Assembly: GCA_004552595.1 (NCBI GenBank)
Contig: SFNX01000017.1
Coordinates: 1 to 25,998, forward strand
Reading direction: 5' to 3'
DNA from: Lachnospiraceae bacterium
GTDB taxonomy: Bacteria > Bacillota > Clostridia > Lachnospirales > Lachnospiraceae
Length of the DNA stretch: 25,998 nt
Position 1 is the first letter of the stretch. Each line of letters opens with the position of its first letter. The notes below the pieces were generated by a model. The model was not told the origin of the DNA. It saw only the letters and a list, made by a program, of their open reading frames with translations, and made no database searches. Shown piece by piece: positions 1-6,251 of the stretch. Made by a program: the position numbers and the translations under genes.

Positions 1-50
1 TGCAGTAATGTATTCAGCTGAATGTTACTAATAGGTCGAACGCTAGACTA
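1..50 (+). rRNA. 23S rRNA, 3' end only (partial)
   Basis: The first ~50 nt match the conserved 3' end of bacterial 23S rRNA, including the segment GTTACTAATAGGTCGAACG, which corresponds to the near-universal TACTAATAGGTCGA block close to the 3' terminus in Firmicutes. The rest of the gene lies left of the window. The exact 3' end is an estimate, because the pairing partner at the 5' end of 23S is not visible. It sets the context as the end of an rRNA operon reading into the spacer and tRNA genes. Confidence 0.85.
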
Positions 51-99
51 AAGATAGAAACTTATCATTTTCAGTATCGGTTTTGAGGGTACAAGTCGT

Positions 100-165
100 G
101 TGAACCTCTGGTTCACCTCAGAAACATTTCATGTTTCTTCGCATCATATTTTGCTTCGCAAAATA
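100..165 (+). repeat. Three-hairpin unit A of rRNA spacer array
   Basis: Three perfect hairpins in a row. GTGAACC-tct-GGTTCAC is at 100-116, GAAACAT-ttc-ATGTTTC at 121-137, and TATTTTGC-ttc-GCAAAATA at 147-165. Hairpins 2 and 3 are joined by the linker TCGCATCA (139-146). The same order and linker recur at 318-384 with different but still perfectly paired stems, which suggests selection on RNA (or cruciform) structure rather than on sequence. Confidence 0.75.
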
Positions 166-184
166 CGATATAGCGCAATACGGC

Positions 185-273
185 GTTCAGAAACTTGAAG
201 AGTTTCTGAACATGCGTAAATACAGTCGCTGTGTTTACGTATTATTTTTTTTATACCGGAAGTGAAGCTCCGG
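185..273 (+). repeat. Middle hairpin group of rRNA spacer array
   Basis: Three further inverted repeats: an 11-bp perfect stem at 185-211 (GTTCAGAAACT / AGTTTCTGAAC, loop TGAAG); a 14-bp stem with two G-T pairs at 212-242 (loop TCG); and CCGGA/TCCGG at 256-273. The second is followed by eight T residues and is listed as a terminator-like hairpin. Stem sequences resemble those in units A and B (GTAAAYAC / GTGTTTAC), so all probably belong to one family of mobile or expanding hairpin elements. Confidence 0.7.
212..252 (+). terminator. Terminator-like hairpin with T8 tract in rRNA spacer
   Basis: A 14-bp stem (212-225 with 229-242, loop TCG, two G-T pairs) is followed after three bases by eight T residues (245-252). 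This is the form of an intrinsic terminator and could end the 23S transcript before tRNA-Asn. The stem is rather A+T-rich, so its strength is uncertain. Confidence 0.5.
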
Positions 274-317
274 TTCAGATTAAAGACACACGATGTTAAT
301 TTAATTAGCATATACAT

Positions 318-384
318 GGTGAAGCTCCGCTTCACCTCGTAAACACTACGTGTTTACTCGCATCATATCGCTTTGCGATATGAT
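318..384 (+). repeat. Three-hairpin unit B of rRNA spacer array
   Basis: Three perfect hairpins: GGTGAAGC-tcc-GCTTCACC at 318-336, GTAAACAC-tac-GTGTTTAC at 339-357, and ATCATATCGC-ttt-GCGATATGAT at 362-384. The linker TCGCATCA (358-365) overlaps the start of the third. The order and linker repeat unit A (100-165). At least four stem positions differ between the copies and each change is matched on the opposite arm. The third hairpin ends two bases before tRNA-Asn and might help processing of the tRNA 5' end (inference). Confidence 0.75.
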
Positions 385-386
385 TT

Positions 387-460
387 GCCTCAATAGCCCA
401 GTCGGTTAGAGCATCTGACTGTTAATCAGAGGGTCCTTGGTTCGAGTCCAAGTTGGGGCG
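387..460 (+). tRNA. tRNA-Asn (anticodon GTT)
   Basis: Full cloverleaf. Acceptor 387-393 (GCCTCAA) pairs with 453-459 (TTGGGGC, one G-T). The D-loop contains AGTCGGTTAGAGC. The anticodon stem TCTGA/TCAGA encloses loop CTGTTAA, with anticodon GTT at 421-423. The T-arm contains GGTTCGAGTCC. The discriminator base is G460. The 3' CCA is not encoded, as in many Clostridia. It sits downstream of the 23S end, a common location for tRNAs in Firmicutes. Confidence 0.97.
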
Positions 461-475
461 CTTAAGTTGACAACC

Positions 476-514
476 TACGCGAATTCATCGCCGGTTCAAA
501 TCCGGCTCACGCCT
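476..514 (+). pseudogene. tRNA remnant: T-arm and 3' acceptor strand only
   Basis: A perfect T-arm (stem GCCGG/CCGGC at 490-494 and 502-506 around loop TTCAAAT) is followed by a 7-nt acceptor 3' strand TCACGCC and discriminator T514. No matching 5' acceptor strand (GGCGTGA expected), D-arm or anticodon arm exists in the 16-nt gap after tRNA-Asn, so this is the tail of a deleted tRNA gene. The left limit given here is approximate. The original amino acid cannot be told from the remnant. Confidence 0.7.
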
Positions 515-521
515 TCAAAGT

Positions 522-552
522 AACTTCTGAGTTTTCAGAAGTTATTTTTTTT
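522..552 (+). terminator. Intrinsic terminator of the rRNA/tRNA operon
   Basis: A 9-bp perfect stem, AACTTCTGA (522-530) with TCAGAAGTT (535-543), loop GTTT, is followed by a run of T residues (545-552). It lies just after the tRNA-Asn and tRNA remnant and before the greA promoter, so it closes the stable-RNA transcript. Confidence 0.9.
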
Positions 553-600
553 AGTATTGTCGCAATGGTATAGCTAACCACTATACAGATTTGTATTTAA

Positions 601-629
601 TTGACAATATATGTGAAATTAGGTAAAAT
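601..629 (+). promoter_or_regulatory. Sigma-A-type promoter for greA-lysS
   Basis: A perfect -35 box TTGACA (601-606) is separated by exactly 17 nt from TAAAAT (624-629), which differs from TATAAT at one position. It follows the operon terminator and precedes greA by 64 nt, leaving a short leader with a good ribosome binding site. Confidence 0.8.
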
Positions 630-693
630 TGCGTTTGTTATATGTTTTGCGTAAGCAGAACAATGGCATAATAGCTAGGAGGTATTAATTAAA

Positions 694-1194
694 ATGGCAG
701 TTGAGGAAAAGAAAACATTACTTACATATAGTGGACTTAAGCAGTACCAGGAGGAACTTGAGTTTTTAAAGAGTGTAAAGCGTAAGGAGATTGCTGATAA
801 GCTTAAGGTTGCACGTGAGCAGGGCGATTTATCAGAGAATGCTGAGTATGATGCAGCAAAGGACGAGCAGTCAGATAACGAAAAGCGTATTGACGAGCTT
901 GAGCAGCTTCTTAAGAATGTAGAAGTTATCACAGATGATGATGTAGACAGTGAGAAGGTCAGCGTTGGAACTAAGGTTAAGGTACGTGACCTTGAATATA
1001 AGGAAGATATGGTATTTGATATTGTCGGTACACAGCAGGCAGACAGCTTAGAGGGCAAAATCAGTAACGAATCACCTCTTGGAATGGCTCTTATTGGTTC
1101 TAAGAAGGGACAGACAGTAACTGTAGAATCTCCTGCAGGTCCGATTAAGTATAAGATTTTATCAGTTGAGAAATCAGACGAGTTTAACAAATAA
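694..1194 (+). CDS. greA: Transcription elongation factor GreA
   Basis: 166 aa, normal for GreA. It binds the secondary channel of RNA polymerase and stimulates cleavage of the backtracked transcript so that stalled complexes can restart. The N-terminal ~80 residues form the antiparallel coiled coil. The tip segment around residues 42-59 (EQGDLSENAEYDAAKDEQ) is the family signature, with acidic residues D45 and E48 at the positions that act on the polymerase active site. Residues ~92-161 match the FKBP-like C-terminal domain. The start is set by AGGAGG at about 677-682. It is followed after 15 nt by lysS, the usual greA-lysS operon of Clostridia, under the promoter at 601-629. Confidence 0.97.
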   Translation: MAVEEKKTLLTYSGLKQYQEELEFLKSVKRKEIADKLKVAREQGDLSENAEYDAAKDEQSDNEKRIDELEQLLKNVEVITDDDVDSEKVSVGTKVKVRDLEYKEDMVFDIVGTQQADSLEGKISNESPLGMALIGSKKGQTVTVESPAGPIKYKILSVEKSDEFNK

Positions 1195-1209
1195 TTTGGG
1201 AGAACGATA

Positions 1210-2814
1210 ATGGCAGGTCAGAACAATAACGCTTCTTCAGACGTAAACCAGTTACTTAAGGTACGTCGTGATAAGCTTAAGGAGCTTCAGGATGCTTCTA
1301 AAGATCCTTTTCAGATTACAAAGTATGATCAGACACATCATACAGACGAAGTACGTGAGCTTTATGAAGCTCATGAAGCTAAGCTTTTAGCAGGTAGAGC
1401 GCCTGTTAATACAGATGGACTTGATGAAGAAGCAGCAAAAGAAGCTGAGAATAATGACTATAATGAGAGAAGAGCTATCATGGACGCTGACCCGATCAAC
1501 GTTTCTATTGCAGGACGTATGATGTTTAAGCGTGTCATGGGTAAGGCTTCATTTTGCAATATCCAGGATCTTAAAGGAAAGATTCAGGTATACGTTGCAA
1601 GAGACGCTATCGGTGAAGAAGCTTATGCTGACTTTAAGAAGTCGGATATTGGCGATATTTTCGGTATCAAGGGATATGTATTCAGGACCAAGACAGGTGA
1701 AATCTCCGTGCATGCGTCTGAGATTACACTTTTGACAAAGAGCCTTCAGATTCTGCCTGAGAAATTCCACGGGCTTCAGGATACAGATACGAGATATCGT
1801 CAGAGATACGTGGATCTTATCATGAATGAGGAGTCAAAGGACACATTCGTTAAGAGATCTCAGATAATCAGCTCAATTCGTAATTACCTTAATGCACAGG
1901 GATTCCTTGAGGTCGAAACTCCTATGCTTGTAAGCAATGCCGGTGGAGCCGCTGCAAGACCTTTTGAGACTCATTTTAATGCATTAAATGAAGACTTGAA
2001 GCTTCGTATTTCACTTGAGCTTTACTTAAAGAGACTTATTGTTGGTGGACTTGAGAGAGTATATGAGATTGGACGAGTATTCAGAAATGAAGGTCTTGAT
2101 ACGAGACACAATCCTGAATTTACTCTTATGGAGCTTTACCAGGCATACACAGATTACAACGGAATGATGGACCTTACAGAGAACATGTTCAGACATGTTG
2201 CTAACGAGGTTTTAGGTACTACTACAATTACGTACAACGGAATTGAGATGGATCTTGGAAAGCCGTTTGAGCGTATCACAATGGTTGATGCCGTTAAGAA
2301 ATATTCAGGCGTTGACTGGAATGAAATTAAGACATTAGAAGATGCAAGAAAGATTGCTGATGAAAAGCATGTAGAATATGAAGAGAGACATAAGAAGGGT
2401 GATATTCTTAACCTCTTCTTCGAAGAATTTGTAGAAGAGCACCTCATTCAGCCGACATTTGTCATGGATCATCCGATTGAGATTTCTCCACTTACTAAGA
2501 AGAAACCTTCAGATCCTGAATATGTTGAGCGTTTCGAAATGTTCATGAACGGATGGGAAATGTGTAATGCTTACTCAGAGCTCAATGACCCTATCGACCA
2601 GAGAGAAAGATTTAAGGCTCAGGACGAGCTTGCTGATGCAGGTGATGAGGAAGCAAACCACACAGATGAGGACTTCTTAAATGCACTTGAAATCGGTATG
2701 CCACCAACAGGCGGTATCGGTTATGGTATTGACAGACTTGTTATGCTTCTTACAGACTCTCCTGCGATACGCGATGTTCTCGCGTTCCCGACCATGAAGT
2801 CATTAGACAAGTAA
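1210..2814 (+). CDS. lysS: Lysine--tRNA ligase, class II
   Basis: 534 aa. It charges tRNA-Lys with lysine using ATP in the cytoplasm. The N-terminal OB-fold anticodon-binding domain covers roughly residues 95-205 (SIAGRMMFKRVMGKASFCNI and onward). The class II catalytic core follows: motif 1 near FLEVETPML, motif 2 near residues 292-310 (VFRNEGLDTRHNPEFT), and motif 3 near the end (GGIGYGIDRLVMLL). The protein is about 30-40 residues longer than most bacterial LysS. The extra length is a longer N-terminus and an acidic insert around residues 66-85. The start follows GGGAG at 1198-1202. It is cotranscribed with greA. The next terminator in the same direction is at 3014-3057, past the first bases of the mobile region. 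Confidence 0.97.
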   Translation: MAGQNNNASSDVNQLLKVRRDKLKELQDASKDPFQITKYDQTHHTDEVRELYEAHEAKLLAGRAPVNTDGLDEEAAKEAENNDYNERRAIMDADPINVSIAGRMMFKRVMGKASFCNIQDLKGKIQVYVARDAIGEEAYADFKKSDIGDIFGIKGYVFRTKTGEISVHASEITLLTKSLQILPEKFHGLQDTDTRYRQRYVDLIMNEESKDTFVKRSQIISSIRNYLNAQGFLEVETPMLVSNAGGAAARPFETHFNALNEDLKLRISLELYLKRLIVGGLERVYEIGRVFRNEGLDTRHNPEFTLMELYQAYTDYNGMMDLTENMFRHVANEVLGTTTITYNGIEMDLGKPFERITMVDAVKKYSGVDWNEIKTLEDARKIADEKHVEYEERHKKGDILNLFFEEFVEEHLIQPTFVMDHPIEISPLTKKKPSDPEYVERFEMFMNGWEMCNAYSELNDPIDQRERFKAQDELADAGDEEANHTDEDFLNALEIGMPPTGGIGYGIDRLVMLLTDSPAIRDVLAFPTMKSLDK

Positions 2815-2855
2815 TATGCAGTGTTCATGAGGCTTCCAAGCCTTGAAAATACTGA

Positions 2856-2924
2856 ATTTTGACCCATTTTGACCTACTATTCAGGCCAGCAGAAAATAGC
2901 AAAAGTGCAACTTTAGTGCAACTT
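2856..2924 (+). repeat. Paired direct repeats at helical spacing after lysS (possible att arm sites)
   Basis: ATTTTGACC occurs at 2856-2864 and 2866-2874 (10-bp period), and AGTGCAACTT at 2904-2913 and 2915-2924 (11-bp period). Two different motifs, each doubled at about one helical turn just downstream of a housekeeping gene and just before conjugative-element genes, resemble arm-type binding sites of tyrosine integrases. No integrase is visible in the window, so the role is inferred. The rest of 2815-2990 holds no convincing gene. Confidence 0.4.
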
Positions 2925-2990
2925 ATTTGAGAAAAATATGGCACATAAAGGAACAAAAAGGAAAAGTTCACTTAGAATTGAATAGGGTAC

Positions 2991-3011
2991 TTTACACTGA
3001 TTTAATGTAAA
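2991..3011 (+). promoter_or_regulatory. TTTACA-N9-TGTAAA inverted repeat
   Basis: TTTACA (2991-2996) and TGTAAA (3006-3011) form an inverted repeat directly before the terminator at 3014. The same hexamer pair appears three times in front of the resolvase gene at the right of the window (25792-25885). This could be an operator or a recombinase subsite. The A+T-rich composition makes chance occurrence possible. Confidence 0.4.
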
Positions 3012-3013
3012 TT

Positions 3014-3057
3014 AGGACACTTTCTTTAATTGAAAAATTAGAGAAGTGTCCTTTTTT
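3014..3057 (+). terminator. Strong intrinsic terminator between lysS and the mobile module
   Basis: A 17-bp stem with one bulged T (left arm 3014-3031, loop GAAA, right arm 3036-3052; outer part AGGACACTT / AAGTGTCCT) ends in six T residues (3052-3057). It would stop read-through from greA-lysS before the ribosome binding site of the first small ORF of the module. The outer stem contains the GGACAC/GTGTCC hexamers also found in the palindromes at 6629 and 9111. Confidence 0.88.
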
Positions 3058-3091
3058 GTTATGGTCAAATCTTAGGAAAGGAGAGAAGTCC

Positions 3092-3175
3092 ATGAAAAGT
3101 ACAGCGATAGGAGCAGGCGATGGGTGCGTAGTCTCTGGCAAAAATAAAGCCAGGGAGGAAAGGAAAGATGGTTAA
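3092..3175 (+). CDS. Possible 27-aa leader peptide upstream of DUF3970 protein
   Basis: A 27-codon ORF starts at 3092 behind a strong ribosome binding site (AAAGGAG at 3077-3083). It ends at 3175, overlapping the start of the next gene at 3168, so translation could couple the two. The peptide is basic with one cysteine and no recognised domain. Codons 15-21 lie over a small hairpin (CTGGC-N9-GCCAG, about 3134-3152), so this may be a regulatory leader rather than a functional protein. Evidence is only the start signal and the overlap. Confidence 0.35.
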   Translation: MKSTAIGAGDGCVVSGKNKAREERKDG

Positions 3176-3353
3176 AATCAGATTGCAAGGAACTACGAAT
3201 GAAATTAAGAGAATGAGAAGAGTAATTGAAAGAAATCGTAGCTTATTAGTAGTAAGCACATCAGAAGTGTTTCCCAATAAGGGTACAAAGAAATATTTCA
3301 GACAATACATGGATATTAGTTTTGATCCTGTAAGGAAAGAAATGGCACAGTAG
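3168..3353 (+). CDS. Small DUF3970-like protein of conjugative elements
   Basis: 61 aa. The pattern (VKIRLQGTTNEI, then LLVVSTSEVFPNKGTKKYFRQYMDI) fits the small beta-rich DUF3970 type that often sits before parA in Tn1549-like elements. The function of that family is unknown. The start follows GGGAGGAAAGG (around 3153-3163). The stop is 19 nt before parA, so it is probably the first full gene of the maintenance operon. The family assignment is from remembered sequence pattern and is moderately sure. Confidence 0.65.
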   Translation: MVKIRLQGTTNEIKRMRRVIERNRSLLVVSTSEVFPNKGTKKYFRQYMDISFDPVRKEMAQ

Positions 3354-3372
3354 AAAAAGGAGATTAGAGACT

Positions 3373-4179
3373 ATGAGAGAAAACATCGCTAAGAATTTAT
3401 GTAAGGTAATTGCACTGGCAAATCAAAAAGGAGGAGTAGCAAAAAGTTTTACTACGGCAAGTTTGGCAGTTGGACTTGTAAACTCAGGTAACAGAGTATT
3501 GGTAATTGATAATGATCCTCAGGGCCACGCATCCAGATGTCTTGGAGTTAGGAAACCGGAAAAAACCATTTATGACATAATGGAAAAACTGGTTAAGGGA
3601 GAAGAGATTACACCTAATGACTGTATGGAATGTATTGTTACCACAGATGAAGGTGTTGATTTGCTCCCGGCTAATGTCAAATACGCAATGATGGAGCTTG
3701 AAATGTCCAGTGCTATGAGTAGAGAACATCTGCTGAATGAGTTTGTTGTAATGCAAAGACCATTTTATGATTTCATATTGATTGACTGTCCACCAAATGT
3801 AGGTTTGTTCGTATTAAATGCACTAACCGCATCTGATAGCGTATTAATACCAGTAAAGCTTGAGGATTTGTCCATTGATGGATTACAACAGTTGATTCAG
3901 ACAATTGGAATGGCTAAGAGAAGACTTAATTACAATCTCGAAATAGAAGGTATTTTATTTACTATTGTTGAGACTAATACAGTCCTTGCAAGGAATTCAA
4001 TAGAAGCAATTAGAGAAGCCTATGGCGAACATGTCCATATATACGATTTTGTAATACCTAAATCAGTCAAGGCTGCAGAATGCCCGGGTTCTGGTACCAG
4101 CATTTATAAGTATGATCCAAATGGAAAAGTTGCAAAGGCATATGAGGTACTGACTAAGGAGGTGCTTTCAAATGTGTAA
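3373..4179 (+). CDS. parA: ParA/Soj-family partition ATPase
   Basis: 268 aa. ParA ATPases act with ParB to segregate or stabilise a replicon; in ICEs they support maintenance of the excised circle. The deviant Walker A at residues ~18-26 reads KGGVAKSFT, whereas most family members have KGGVGKTTT: the usual glycine is alanine and the T is serine, but both signature lysines are kept. Walker A' is DNDPQGH (residues ~46-52) and Walker B is FILIDCPPN (~134-142). The start at 3373 follows AAAAAGGAG (3354-3362). It overlaps parB by 8 nt. The ATPase is expected to remain active because serine can replace threonine, but this is untested. Confidence 0.93.
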   Translation: MRENIAKNLCKVIALANQKGGVAKSFTTASLAVGLVNSGNRVLVIDNDPQGHASRCLGVRKPEKTIYDIMEKLVKGEEITPNDCMECIVTTDEGVDLLPANVKYAMMELEMSSAMSREHLLNEFVVMQRPFYDFILIDCPPNVGLFVLNALTASDSVLIPVKLEDLSIDGLQQLIQTIGMAKRRLNYNLEIEGILFTIVETNTVLARNSIEAIREAYGEHVHIYDFVIPKSVKAAECPGSGTSIYKYDPNGKVAKAYEVLTKEVLSNV

Positions 4180-5089
4180 AAGGGCAGGAATAGAACTGGA
4201 TGATTTTGAAGCATTATTTGGAGAAAACAGTGGTGGCATCAATGAAATGATGCCATCTACAAAGAAGAGAGATAAATCACAATATCCGATTGCTGACATA
4301 AAGATTGATATGATTGATGGATTTCCAAACCACCCATTTAGGGTTGTTGATGACGAGGAAATGGCACAATTAATTGAGAACATTTCTGAGTATGGAGTAA
4401 TGCATCCGGTTATTGTAAGAAAAGTTGGCGACAGATATCAGATGATATCCGGTCACAGAAGATTATTTGCGAGTAAAAAGGCAAATAAAGAAACTATTCC
4501 TGCAAGGATAATGGAGCTTTCTGATGATGATGCAGCAATCATTATGGCTGATGCGAACTTTTTGCAGAGGACAGAAATAAAACCTTCCGAAAAAGCCAAG
4601 GCATATCGAATAAAGTATGATGCTTCAAAGAGACAGGGCAAGAAAGGTATGGGAAGAAGCTTTGACGAAATAGGTGAAGCAGCAGGAGAAAGCGGAAGGA
4701 CCGTACAAAGATTTATTCGTTTGTCTTATCTTTCTGATGAACTATTAGAACTTGTTGATTCCGGAAAGATAGGCATTGTTCAGGGTGTAGATATATCATT
4801 CATAAATGATGAATATCAGAAGTTTGTGTTTGATGCGGTAATAGAGACCGGGGTTAATATGAGCAAGGAGCAGTCCGCCAAGATTAAAGAATACGGATTA
4901 AATGGTAAGCTGATACCGGAAATGGTATGTCTCATATTAACGGAAAAGAAAGAGAAGAAAAGAACATTCTCAATAAAGGCTGAGAAACTGAATGAGTATT
5001 TCTCAGATGATTATAGCGACACAGATATTGAGAAGATTATTTTGGAGTTACTTGATGGTTGGAAGAGGGCAGGTGAGAAGCGTGACTGA
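4172..5089 (+). CDS. parB: ParB/Spo0J-family partition protein
   Basis: 305 aa. A DNA-binding partner of ParA. The N-terminal ParB domain (residues ~45-150) includes the CTPase/clamp motif GHRR (G94-R97) and a helix-turn-helix region around residues 155-190 (FDEIGEAAGESGRTVQRFIRL). The C-terminal part beyond ~240 is charged and less typical. The start ATG at 4172 lies 8 nt inside parA, with AAGGAGG at 4156-4162. The gene ends in GTGACTGA, where the next gene's GTG start overlaps its stop. No parS site was identified by eye. Confidence 0.92.
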   Translation: MCKRAGIELDDFEALFGENSGGINEMMPSTKKRDKSQYPIADIKIDMIDGFPNHPFRVVDDEEMAQLIENISEYGVMHPVIVRKVGDRYQMISGHRRLFASKKANKETIPARIMELSDDDAAIIMADANFLQRTEIKPSEKAKAYRIKYDASKRQGKKGMGRSFDEIGEAAGESGRTVQRFIRLSYLSDELLELVDSGKIGIVQGVDISFINDEYQKFVFDAVIETGVNMSKEQSAKIKEYGLNGKLIPEMVCLILTEKKEKKRTFSIKAEKLNEYFSDDYSDTDIEKIILELLDGWKRAGEKRD

Positions 5090-6251
5090 CGGATTTTTTC
5101 GAAGTAAAAAAGGATTTACTGTAGTTCAAAATGAGATTACCAGAGACCGTGATATCTCGCTTAAGGCTAAAGGCTTGTATCTTGTGATACAAGCCAACAT
5201 CACTATGCCTGATAAGAGATGGCGCAAAGAAGACTTTAAGTCGATGACATGCGAAGGTAAAAAAGCCTTTGATGGTGCATGGAACGAATTAAAGGAAGCA
5301 GGATATCTTAAGGTTCATATGTATTCGAATGGTGTTACATGGACTGTTGAATATGAATTACTGGATGAACCGGCTGCAGGAGCACATACCTTTTATTACA
5401 ATTCAAAGGGTGAACTCACGAAGACAAATCTTGAAAGAGCGGCTGCAAAATCCATAAATGTCGGTTCAGATGTAGAAAATGATGAAGAAAACCCTGAAAA
5501 GGAAGAGAATTTCCGTACACCCCCTTTTGGTAGTAACGGAAACGGTAGCAACGGAAACCGGTATAACGGAAATGGTTACAATGGTAACGGATATAACGGT
5601 GATGGTAGCAACGGAAATGGGGGTAACAATAATAAAGACTTAATTACAAATCCTAATATCAAAGACTCAGATATAAATACTTCTATCAAATCCTATCCTC
5701 AAACAAGTAAAGAGGCTTTGGAGAGTCAAAATATGATTGACGGATTGATTGAATCAAACAATCATTACATGGAAGTCATAAAGGAAAATATTAAGTATGA
5801 CGAGCTGATGCGCTGGTTTGATCCTGAGGTTAGACAAAGATATGACGAACTATATCAGATTATCTGTGATGTTGTATGTGTACCAAGGTCAACTATTAGA
5901 GTTAATGGTAAAGATTATCCTTATGAGTTAGTCAAATCACAGTTTCTTAAGCTTAAAAAAGAGCATGTTGAATATGTCGCTAATAGTATGAAAACAAATC
6001 TTGGCGAGGTAAAGAACATAAGGTCATATCTGATTACAGCTTTATATAATGCTCCATCCACTTATTGCAACTATGTGGCTCAGGCATACAGAACTGTAAA
6101 TCAGACAGAATATGAGTCTGAGTATGATGTGGAGAATAAAAGAGAGATAGAATACATGAAGAGCCTGCGTGAGTCGGATCCGGAAGGTTATAAAGTATAC
6201 ATAGCAGGTGAGATTGAAAAAAAGAAAGCTGAAGGTAAATGGATTGTATGA
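5082..6251 (+). CDS. Replication-initiator-like protein with winged-helix N-terminus and DUF6017-type C-terminus
   Basis: About 389 aa from a GTG start at 5082, preferred over an ATG at 4992. The GTG overlaps the parB stop, has AGGTGA at 5071-5076, and begins just before the conserved segment FFRSKKGFTVVQNEI. The N-terminal ~110 residues look like the winged-helix domain of replication initiators/replisome organisers. The C-terminal part (residues ~220-360) has the DUF6017 pattern (IKYDELMRWFD, VKSQFLKLKKEHVEYV, YLITALYNAPSTYCNY) found on RepA-type proteins of Tn1549-like elements. A seven-unit GxNGN repeat (residues ~150-184) links the two. The probable role is starting replication of the excised element. 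Confidence 0.82.
   Translation: MTDGFFRSKKGFTVVQNEITRDRDISLKAKGLYLVIQANITMPDKRWRKEDFKSMTCEGKKAFDGAWNELKEAGYLKVHMYSNGVTWTVEYELLDEPAAGAHTFYYNSKGELTKTNLERAAAKSINVGSDVENDEENPEKEENFRTPPFGSNGNGSNGNRYNGNGYNGNGYNGDGSNGNGGNNNKDLITNPNIKDSDINTSIKSYPQTSKEALESQNMIDGLIESNNHYMEVIKENIKYDELMRWFDPEVRQRYDELYQIICDVVCVPRSTIRVNGKDYPYELVKSQFLKLKKEHVEYVANSMKTNLGEVKNIRSYLITALYNAPSTYCNYVAQAYRTVNQTEYESEYDVENKREIEYMKSLRESDPEGYKVYIAGEIEKKKAEGKWIV
5529..5633 (+). repeat. Seven 15-bp tandem repeats coding for a G-[S/Y]-N-G-N linker
   Basis: Exactly 105 nt divide into seven in-frame 15-nt units with consensus GGT-AGY/TAY-AAC-GGA-AAY. The first codon of unit 3 is changed to CGG (Arg) and the last unit is degenerate. The product is a flexible Asn/Gly linker between the DNA-binding and C-terminal domains of the initiator. 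Because units are in-frame multiples of 15 nt, slippage can change linker length without a frameshift. Confidence 0.9.

Larger units (their letters stand above)
51..386 (+). other. 23S-tRNA spacer without a recognisable 5S rRNA gene
   Basis: These ~335 nt separate the 23S end from tRNA-Asn. A 5S gene normally occupies this place, but none of its landmarks (the CCGAACACGGAAGTTAAG-type block, a closing terminal stem) can be found on the + strand. The stretch is instead filled with short perfect inverted repeats, listed separately. A 192-nt open frame on the minus strand (144-335) simply reads through these hairpins and has no ribosome binding site, so no protein gene is called. Confidence 0.6.

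Noticed and set aside
476..514. A second complete tRNA gene after tRNA-Asn
   Set aside because: Only the T-arm and 3' acceptor strand are present; no 5' acceptor, D-arm or anticodon arm fits in the gap.
675..1190. 171-codon open frame on the minus strand opposite greA
   Set aside because: It is a mirror of greA, Ser-rich from reversed codons and without a ribosome binding site; greA on the + strand is certain.
2939..2986. 15-codon ORF (MAHKGTKRKSSLRIE) after lysS
   Set aside because: No Shine-Dalgarno and too short to support; resembles basic starts of some proteins only by composition.
2815..3060. A CRISPR-like repeat array after lysS
   Set aside because: The repeats are two unrelated 9-10 bp pairs with 1-bp gaps, not regularly spaced 25-40 bp repeats with spacers.
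4992..5081. ATG at 4992 as start of the initiator gene
   Set aside because: It would overlap parB by nearly 100 nt with a peptide unlike the family; the GTG at 5082 is coupled to the parB stop and precedes the conserved domain.
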